NCBI GenBank assembly: GCA_016342325.1
Contig: JAEINR010000063.1
Coordinates: 1-36,309 of the forward strand
Length of the DNA stretch: 36,309 bases
From: Desulfobacterium sp.
GTDB taxonomy: Bacteria; Desulfobacterota; Desulfobacteria; Desulfobacterales; Desulfobacteraceae
Reading direction: 5' to 3'
In this document: positions 31,130 to 36,309 of the stretch, one piece after another
Layout: every line of letters starts with the position of its first letter
Position numbering within the stretch: the stretch's first letter is position 1
The notes under the pieces: generated by a model
Databases searched by the model: none
The model's input: the letters and a program-made list of their open reading frames with translations, nothing else
Told to the model about the DNA's origin: nothing
Position numbers and translations under genes: made by a program

Positions 31130-33223
31130 CTACATTCGTATTCTGCCGATGGGATGCACCGATACTTCGGGGGTGAGCTCCTGGTAGGAGACCACCGCAA
31201 TATCATAGTAGTTTTTTTCAATCAATTTTCTGACATACCGTCTGATGTCCATGGATGCCAGCACCACGGGCAGTTGTTTGCGTTTCTTATAATTGCCAAG
31301 GGTTTTGCCCAGCTCTGCCACAATCTTTTTAACCCCGTCCGGGCTGAGGGCCAGGAAGGCACCCGCCGATGTCTGGCGGATGGATTTGCGGATCTCCTCT
31401 TCCGTATCCGGATCAATAAGAATGACGGCCAGGACATTGAGGCCCCCGGTATATTTGAAGCTGATCTGCCGTCTTAGGGAGGATCGCACATACTCTGTGA
31501 GCTGCACCGTGTCCTTCTCCTTGGGAGCCCATTCCACAATGGACTCAAATATGGCCCTGAGGTTTCGAATGGAGACCCGTTCCTGGACCAGTCGCTGCAA
31601 AATCTCCCCGATCTTCTGGACCGGCAACAGGCGGCTTGCTTCCTTGATCAGTTCGGGAAACTGTTCCTCCATTTTGTCCATGAGGTATTTTGTCTCCTGG
31701 AGGCCGAGGAACTCCGATGCGTTTTTGGCCAGCAGGAGGGAGGAATGATAGGTCAGGATTCGGGCATGGGTCATATAGCCGAATCCGGCCTGCTCAAGCT
31801 TTGGGATCGCCTTTTCACTGACCCAGACAGACGGGTGATCCGGCAGGAAATCATCCCGTTTCTCAGACTCGATGTTGAGCATGCGAAGGGTGGTCTCCTT
31901 TTCCTTGACCAGCACCTTGCCCGGGACAAGGGTTCCGGTTGTGATGGGGATTTCATGGAGCAGCAGGGTGTAGGAAAAACTTGCCAGGGTCTCGGTGGGG
32001 CGGATGGTGATGCCCGGAAACGGTACCCCCATCTCATAGTACAGTACCCGCCGCAGGGTGATGATCTCCTTGTTCAAGGTATCAAAGGTCAGCGAGGTGC
32101 CAAGGTCGGATGCCACATCCAGGAGAAGGGGAACCGTGGGGGCAAATTCCTCTTTGGGGTTGGCTTTTTTCTTCCGCCGGCTATTGATCGTGGGGGCAAG
32201 GGTCTTTTGAAGTTCCTCACCGTGATCCATCAGGATCGGCTGGTTCTGGGCCCGCATCACCACGACACCGGTGCCGCAGAGGAGAGCAGAAAGGATGATG
32301 ATCTGGGGCTTGGGAAATCCGGGTATCAGGGCCATGAGAAAAAGAAGCCCGCCGGCCATGACCAAGGCCTTGGGTCTTTCCAGGATCTGGTCCCCCATCT
32401 GACCGCCCAGGTGTTCGGCATCTTCATCCGAGGTGCGGGTGATGAGAATTCCTGCGCCAATGGAGATGAGCAGGGAGGGGATCTGGGAGACAAGGCCGTC
32501 GCCGATGGTCAGGATGCCGTATTTTTGAAGGGCCTCTCCTGCACCCATTCCCATCTGAAGGCTGCCGATGATGATCCCGCCCACGATATTGACCACCGTG
32601 ATGATCATGCCGGCAATACTGTCCCCTTTTACAAACTTCATGGCGCCGTCCATGTTACCGTACATCTGGCTTTCGCTGGTGATCCGGGTGCGCCTGGCCT
32701 GGGCTTCACCCTGGTCGATGGCACCGGCCCTGAGATCCGCATCAATGCTCATCTGCTTGCCGGGCATGGCGTCCAGGGTAAACCGTGCCCCGACTTCCGC
32801 CACCCGTTCCGAGCCCTTGGCAATGACCAGAAACTGCACAATGGTCAAAATCAGGAAGATTACGGCACCCACGACAAAATTGCCTTCAACAACAAAATTG
32901 CCAAAGGTTTCGACGATCTGGCCGGCATCCGCCTCAAGGAGGATGAGCCGGGTGGTGGTGATGTTCAGTGCCAGCCGGAAAAGGGTCGTAAACAGAAGCA
33001 CCGTTGGAAAAACTGAAAAATCAAGGGGCGTTGTCACATACATGGACATCATCAGCACCACAAATGATATCCCCAGGTTCATGCCGATGAGGGTATCGAC
33101 CATGGGGGTTGGCAGCGGGACGATCATGAGCCCGATGATGGCCACCAGAAACAGGGCAAGGGTGATATCGTTGTGCCGGCTCATATAGCCGACGGCATTG
33201 TTCGCTATTCTACTGAAGCCCAT
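31130..33223 (-). CDS. sctV: T3SS major export gate SctV (LcrD/FlhA family)
   Basis: A 697-residue gate protein that forms a nonameric ring under the export pore and receives substrates and chaperones. The N-terminal half (residues 15-330) has about eight helices and the family phrases LLFTTLFRLALNITTTRLIL, MPGKQMSIDADLRAGAIDQ, RRTRITSESQMYGNMDGAMK and GDSIAGMIITVVNIVGGI. The cytoplasmic half (~350-697) has EMGVPFPGITIRPTE, HARILTYHSSLLLAKNA and the conserved C-terminal PVVLASMDIRRYVRKLIE. AGGAGAG precedes the ATG, and it begins 2 bases after the small upstream gene. In Yersinia-type clusters lcrD also follows yscX and yscY, as seen here. Confidence 0.96.
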   Translation of the reverse strand: MGFSRIANNAVGYMSRHNDITLALFLVAIIGLMIVPLPTPMVDTLIGMNLGISFVVLMMSMYVTTPLDFSVFPTVLLFTTLFRLALNITTTRLILLEADAGQIVETFGNFVVEGNFVVGAVIFLILTIVQFLVIAKGSERVAEVGARFTLDAMPGKQMSIDADLRAGAIDQGEAQARRTRITSESQMYGNMDGAMKFVKGDSIAGMIITVVNIVGGIIIGSLQMGMGAGEALQKYGILTIGDGLVSQIPSLLISIGAGILITRTSDEDAEHLGGQMGDQILERPKALVMAGGLLFLMALIPGFPKPQIIILSALLCGTGVVVMRAQNQPILMDHGEELQKTLAPTINSRRKKKANPKEEFAPTVPLLLDVASDLGTSLTFDTLNKEIITLRRVLYYEMGVPFPGITIRPTETLASFSYTLLLHEIPITTGTLVPGKVLVKEKETTLRMLNIESEKRDDFLPDHPSVWVSEKAIPKLEQAGFGYMTHARILTYHSSLLLAKNASEFLGLQETKYLMDKMEEQFPELIKEASRLLPVQKIGEILQRLVQERVSIRNLRAIFESIVEWAPKEKDTVQLTEYVRSSLRRQISFKYTGGLNVLAVILIDPDTEEEIRKSIRQTSAGAFLALSPDGVKKIVAELGKTLGNYKKRKQLPVVLASMDIRRYVRKLIEKNYYDIAVVSYQELTPEVSVHPIGRIRM

Positions 33224-33225
33224 GG

Positions 33226-33618
33226 TTACTCTCCTGCCATTATCAGGTACTCTGATATAATATTGCGGCTTTCATTTTCCTGGCCGAGGATCCAGAGGGA
33301 CTTTGCCTGCATGAGCAGCAACGGCGCATCCTGGCTCTTGATTTCACTGCGGTCAAGGTAAGGCTTCAGGTACCCAAGGGCCTTTTTGCCATCCTCCTGG
33401 TCAAGGGCAATGGCAGCAAGGTATTTGCCTGTCCTTTCTTCTTCAGGGCAGGATTTTTCCAAGCCTTCCAATATCAGCTGTGCATCTTCGGTTTTACCGA
33501 TCCGCATATATAGATATACAAGGAAAAACAGGCTGTCCCGTTCATTTTGCGTCAGTTTGTTTTTGGGGTTATTGGGTTTCAACGGCTTTGTTTCCATGGG
33601 TCTTTTTTGATCCGGCAT
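33226..33618 (-). CDS. sctY: SctY-like T3SS chaperone (TPR-like)
   Basis: A 130-residue, all-helical protein with TPR-like repeats: LFFLVYLYMRIGKTEDAQLI, KYLAAIALDQEDGKKALGYL and LLMQAKSLWILGQENESRNI. In the Yersinia block yopN-tyeA-sycN-yscX-yscY-lcrD, YscY (114 residues) is a small TPR-type protein that binds YscX and the gate LcrD. This gene has the same position, directly before sctV and after the sctX candidate. The name rests on position, size and fold class rather than clear residue identity. AAGGAGAG precedes the ATG. Confidence 0.72.
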   Translation of the reverse strand: MPDQKRPMETKPLKPNNPKNKLTQNERDSLFFLVYLYMRIGKTEDAQLILEGLEKSCPEEERTGKYLAAIALDQEDGKKALGYLKPYLDRSEIKSQDAPLLLMQAKSLWILGQENESRNIISEYLIMAGE

Positions 33619-33642
33619 TCAACTCTCCTTGAAAAACACACT

Positions 33643-34011
33643 TCAACCTGGCAGAACCAGGGACGTAAACATGCTGACAATATCATTGTTTTGGGCAATC
33701 TCAGCATTCAAGGCGGCCAGGGCATTGTTTTCACCCGATGGTCCCAGTTTTTCCAAAGCCCCCTGTACCGTACTTTGAAAGATATGGGGCGACATGAGAT
33801 CCGGGTCACTGCTTTTAGGCTGGAGATAATTGTCCACAATGGAATCCATATTCTGCCCGTTGTAGACTTCAAGCCCCTGTTCATTGCCCGAAATTGACAG
33901 GGCTGGCGATACACCGCCATTATGTTTGGCAATTGAGATGTTTTCCGTGCGGGGGGTGCTGATGCCGTTTATGCCGACCCCGGGGTTAAACATTGATACG
34001 CTGTCAGACAC
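33643..34011 (-). CDS. sctX: SctX-like early T3SS substrate
   Basis: A 122-residue protein, the same length as Yersinia YscX, starting at GTG 34011 with GGAGGT 7 bases before it. The N-terminal 45 residues are polar, Ser/Asn/Gly-rich and probably unstructured (FNPGVGINGISTPRTENIS), as expected of a secreted protein, with a GVGING segment that may match GIGIEKLS of YscX. The C-terminal half is helical (MSPHIFQSTVQGALEKL, then NNALAALNAEIAQNNDIVSM). It lies between the SycN-like chaperone and the SctY-like gene, exactly the yscX slot. SctX and SctY are found only in Ysc-family injectisomes. The identification is by synteny and size. Confidence 0.68.
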   Translation of the reverse strand: MSDSVSMFNPGVGINGISTPRTENISIAKHNGGVSPALSISGNEQGLEVYNGQNMDSIVDNYLQPKSSDPDLMSPHIFQSTVQGALEKLGPSGENNALAALNAEIAQNNDIVSMFTSLVLPG

Positions 34012-34050
34012 GATTCCACCTCCATAAAAGGATCTTAAAAATGCCTTGGA

Positions 34051-34410
34051 TCATGATATTTTGTTCATTACTTCAAACAGGTAGGGCAGGATCTGTTCAA
34101 CCATGCCTGCATCGATATGATGTTTTTCAAGCTTGCAGATGGCCACAAGGGTATCTTCCCGGAAAAGGGCGATGCGAAGGCCATGCCTGGGACTGTTCTT
34201 CAAATGGCAGAGTTCAAGTCCCTGTTCAAGGCAGGGCATCACATCCCCATTGATCTTTCTTGCCATGCTGACGGCAAGAACATCCTCCCTTCGTTCCAAA
34301 AACAGGGAGTCGGTCTCCCCGATATTGAGGGAACAGACCCCGTCATCATTGAGCTTTATCTCGATTCCCATCTGCCTGCCAAGGGCAGCCACTGCGTTTA
34401 TGATATGCAT
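34051..34410 (-). CDS. Class I T3SS chaperone, SycN-like
   Basis: A 119-residue small acidic protein with the alpha-beta pattern of class I (CesT/SycN) chaperones: an N-terminal helix (NAVAALGRQMGIEI), strands around VCSLNIGETDSLFLERRED and VLAVSMARKI, then RIALFREDTLVAICKLEK and a C-terminal helix ending VEQILPYLFEVMNKI. In Yersinia, SycN with YscB escorts the gatekeeper YopN. Here the gene lies 23 bases after sctW, which corresponds to the sycN position. The partner is likely the SctW product. Confidence 0.72.
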   Translation of the reverse strand: MHIINAVAALGRQMGIEIKLNDDGVCSLNIGETDSLFLERREDVLAVSMARKINGDVMPCLEQGLELCHLKNSPRHGLRIALFREDTLVAICKLEKHHIDAGMVEQILPYLFEVMNKIS

Positions 34411-34433
34411 ACCTTACATTGTCCTTTTACACA

Positions 34434-35519
34434 TTATTCATACATCTCGTCTTCCACGGCAATGGCATCATCAAGGGCCGTCTGTATGGCTTCGATGATG
34501 TTGAGCCTGGCACTTGAATCAGGAAAAAGATTTTCCGAAAAATCCCTTGCAACGCTGCTGAAATCCTGGAAAAAAACGATCCTGTCCTCGATCTCTTTCA
34601 TGCCGACCTTGTCGGCAATTCCTTCAATGTCAAATGCGCCGACAAAGTGGGAGTCCCTGAGCTTCAACACCTCCTTGACAAGTTCCGTGCTGGTCAGGCC
34701 GGATTTTCCATGGCTCTTCTCCACCCGGGCGTTCAGGGTGTTGCACTGGGCATTGAGCCCATGGAGGAGTTGGACCGTGCCCAGGTCCCGGGCAATGCCT
34801 TGGAGCTGGACCCTGTCCGTGTTGATGGTGGTGGCGGCCATGTCGTTGCCAAGGCTTCGGGTTAAAAAGGCCAGGGCCTCTTCAAATCGATCCACGCCAT
34901 AGTCCTTGATCACCCTGTCATAGATATCCACGGGGGAGCCAAGATCCCCCAATGTCTCTCCATAGAACGCCTTGAGATTTTCAGCATCCCCTAGGGCCCC
35001 ATGTTCAAGGGCGGCCACCCCGGCGGCCAGCCGTGTCTTGATTTCCGGGCCGGCAACGTCTTCCAACTGGTCCATGGCTTCGGTAAACAGCGCCTCACCA
35101 AGGGTGTCTCCCAGTTCCTGCCGGGCGTATTCAAGGGCGGCATAGGCATCGGCACTGTCGTCAAAAAAATGCTTTGCCTCTTCCATTGCCCCCCGGGGGG
35201 TGAGGTTTTCTTTTTTGGACAAAGAAGAGATGAACGAGTCAAGGGTCTTCTGTTTGCCCTGTTTGTCCATGAGTTGCGTATATTTCTCAACCTGCTCAAC
35301 CCGGTCGACGCTGGGGCCTTTGGGTTTCATTTTACGCTCTTCAAGGCGGGTTTCTTCCCGTTCAGACATGGCAAAGCTGGCCTCTTCGGCAGAGTTCAGG
35401 ATAAGGGAGGTGGGGTCACTCACCGTTATCTTTTGACCGGCAAAGCTGCCCGGGGCCACCGTTTGGGCCTGCTGGCCCACCTGGTGCTGGAATTGATTTG
35501 CTATATTACCGATATCCAT
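34434..35519 (-). CDS. sctW: T3SS gatekeeper SctW with fused TyeA domain
   Basis: A 361-residue YopN/SctW-family gatekeeper that blocks effector export until host contact and sets the secretion hierarchy. The N-terminal ~60 residues are polar and probably hold the secretion signal and chaperone-binding site. The middle is helical (LDSFISSLSKKENLTPRGAM, DAYAALEYARQELGDTLGEA). The C-terminal ~85 residues match TyeA: SHFVGAFDIEGIADKVGM, IVFFQDFSSVARDF and IIEAIQTALDDAIAVEDE. Yersinia makes YopN and TyeA as separate proteins, whereas a single chain is used in several other systems. AAGGGG precedes the ATG; the gene lies 15 bases after sctR. Confidence 0.9.
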   Translation of the reverse strand: MDIGNIANQFQHQVGQQAQTVAPGSFAGQKITVSDPTSLILNSAEEASFAMSEREETRLEERKMKPKGPSVDRVEQVEKYTQLMDKQGKQKTLDSFISSLSKKENLTPRGAMEEAKHFFDDSADAYAALEYARQELGDTLGEALFTEAMDQLEDVAGPEIKTRLAAGVAALEHGALGDAENLKAFYGETLGDLGSPVDIYDRVIKDYGVDRFEEALAFLTRSLGNDMAATTINTDRVQLQGIARDLGTVQLLHGLNAQCNTLNARVEKSHGKSGLTSTELVKEVLKLRDSHFVGAFDIEGIADKVGMKEIEDRIVFFQDFSSVARDFSENLFPDSSARLNIIEAIQTALDDAIAVEDEMYE

Positions 35520-35534
35520 GGTCTTTCCCCTTCT

Positions 35535-36185
35535 TTAACTATAGCTTAACATCAATCCCTGGCTGATCTTTAACCAGCCGTCCAAGGTGACAAACAGCAA
35601 CAGCTTGAACGGCAGGGAGATGGTCATGGGAGAAACCATCATCATACCCATTGCAAGCAATATATTCGAGATGATCAGATCAATGGCCACAAAGGGCAGA
35701 TACAGAAGAAAACCGATCTGGAACGCCTTGGTCAGCTCGGAGATGGTAAACGAAGGGATCAGAATCATGAAATTGTCTCCCCGTATTTTACTCTGTTGAT
35801 CCTTGGGCCAGATGCGCCTTGCCGTGCGTTCAAAAAGGACCTTGATTCGCTTTTCGGAGTTGTTGCTCAGAAATTCCATCAAGGGACCGGATGCGTTTTT
35901 GACGATCTGGATCACCTGGGCAGGACTTGCATTGCTCGGCAGTCGCTGGACCCCCACAAGGTCCGTGGTCTGCATTACCGTTGGGGCCATGATAAACATG
36001 CTCAATACGATGGCAAGGCCGTTGAGAACGGTTGAGGGCGGTACCTGCTGGACCCCGAGGGCATTACGCACCAGGGAAACCACCACAACAATCTTTACAT
36101 AGGAGGTCACCATCATCAAGGCAAAGGGGGCAATGCCCACTGATACCATCAGAAAAATCATGGTGACCGGACTTAAATCAAACAT
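35535..36185 (-). CDS. sctR: T3SS export-apparatus protein SctR
   Basis: A 216-residue SctR/FliP-family membrane protein, the main subunit of the export pore. Family motifs are ALMMVTSYVKIVVVVSLVRN and ALGVQQVPPSTVLNGLAIVL in the first part, the cytoplasmic loop FERTARRIWP, FMILIPSFTISELTKAFQIG, and LLYLPFVAIDLIISNILLAMGMMMVSP split across the last helices. The length is typical. AGGG lies about 9 bases before the ATG. Here sctR is followed by sctW rather than sctS; sctS and sctT come only after sctV, so the usual sctR-sctS-sctT run is interrupted by the gatekeeper block. Confidence 0.96.
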   Translation of the reverse strand: MFDLSPVTMIFLMVSVGIAPFALMMVTSYVKIVVVVSLVRNALGVQQVPPSTVLNGLAIVLSMFIMAPTVMQTTDLVGVQRLPSNASPAQVIQIVKNASGPLMEFLSNNSEKRIKVLFERTARRIWPKDQQSKIRGDNFMILIPSFTISELTKAFQIGFLLYLPFVAIDLIISNILLAMGMMMVSPMTISLPFKLLLFVTLDGWLKISQGLMLSYS

Positions 36186-36309
36186 AATCTATGCCCTATT
36201 CCGCGCCTGTTTTTGTAATCTGTATCCCAAGTTCTATAGTGGACCCAGGTTTTAAGACAGCAGTTTAAGTTGTGCATAACGAATCCATCCGCCTAAGGTT
36301 TGAACAAAA
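36186..36309. other. Edge region upstream of sctR, possible IS or gene end
   Basis: Just over 120 bases before sctR. No SctQ-type (SpoA) reading frame reaches sctR. One minus-strand frame is open from the window edge to a stop at 36252-36254 and reads FVQTLGGWIRYAQLKLLS. Between it and sctR, the minus strand carries TGTCTTAAAACCTGGGTCCA, which resembles IS3-family end sequences. This may be the end of an insertion sequence with its transposase running off the window, or simply the end of another gene. Confidence 0.3.

Noticed and set aside
31745-33016. Plus-strand open frame of 423 codons
   Set aside because: Antisense to sctV; His/Gly/Asp-rich low-complexity composition typical of the reverse frame of a high-G+C membrane-protein gene.
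1-36309. CRISPR arrays, tRNA or rRNA genes
   Set aside because: No regularly spaced identical repeats and no tRNA or rRNA sequence pattern were seen on either strand.

Overview
The window looks like chromosome from a Gram-negative, probably deltaproteobacterial (Desulfobacterota, Desulfobacteraceae-like) bacterium. It carries outer-membrane efflux and lipoprotein genes, a Ysc-type type III secretion system (T3SS), Cache-SpoIIE signalling and oligopeptide ABC genes, all at moderately high G+C. The lineage is an inference from gene content and style; no rRNA or tRNA is present. The first ~1.2 kb is visibly AT-rich compared with the rest.

Layout. (1) 70-1200, minus: a small AT-rich pair, a three-helix membrane protein translationally coupled to a lipoprotein. 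(2) 1503-4004, minus: a TraR/DksA zinc-finger protein, an isochorismatase-family hydrolase and a stand-alone tryptophan synthase beta chain (trpB). (3) 4178-12032, plus: a tight operon with overlapping stops and starts encoding a complete tripartite RND efflux pump (adaptor, RND pump, TolC-like channel) and its own OmpR-type response regulator and histidine kinase. Upstream lie four TTCAC boxes at an exact 11-bp period, ending just before a -10-like hexamer, which is the layout expected for autoregulation by a PhoB/OmpR-type regulator. (4) 12295-17721, plus: a partner-switching cassette (STAS antagonist, RsbW-like kinase, membrane-bound sensor-SpoIIE phosphatase) followed by a class III aminotransferase and an orphan substrate-binding protein. 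(5) 24576-17891, minus: a dipeptide/oligopeptide ABC importer (binding protein, two permeases, two ATPases) and an L-Ala-D/L-Glu-type dipeptide epimerase. A 160-bp palindromic MITE-like element and a second dispersed hairpin repeat separate the two ATPase genes. (6) 28795-24659, minus: an unusual fusion of two extracytoplasmic sensor regions to an MFS transporter, and an unrecognised 530-residue protein. (7) 36185-28913, minus: a T3SS export-apparatus cluster in the order sctR, sctW (with TyeA fused), SycN-like chaperone, sctX-like, sctY-like, sctV, sctS, sctT, sctU.

Functional reading. The sctW-chaperone-sctX-sctY-sctV order is that of the Yersinia yopN-tyeA-sycN-yscX-yscY-lcrD block, so this is a Ysc-family injectisome; the ATPase, ring, needle and translocon genes are not in the window. 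The phosphatase/STAS/kinase cassette has the same parts as Bordetella BtrU/V/W, which controls a T3SS, so a regulatory link across the window is an attractive but unproven idea. The most noteworthy oddities are NPTR in place of NPTH at the SctU autocleavage site, the sensor-MFS fusion with its unknown partner, the 11-bp-phased operator, and the two repeat families.
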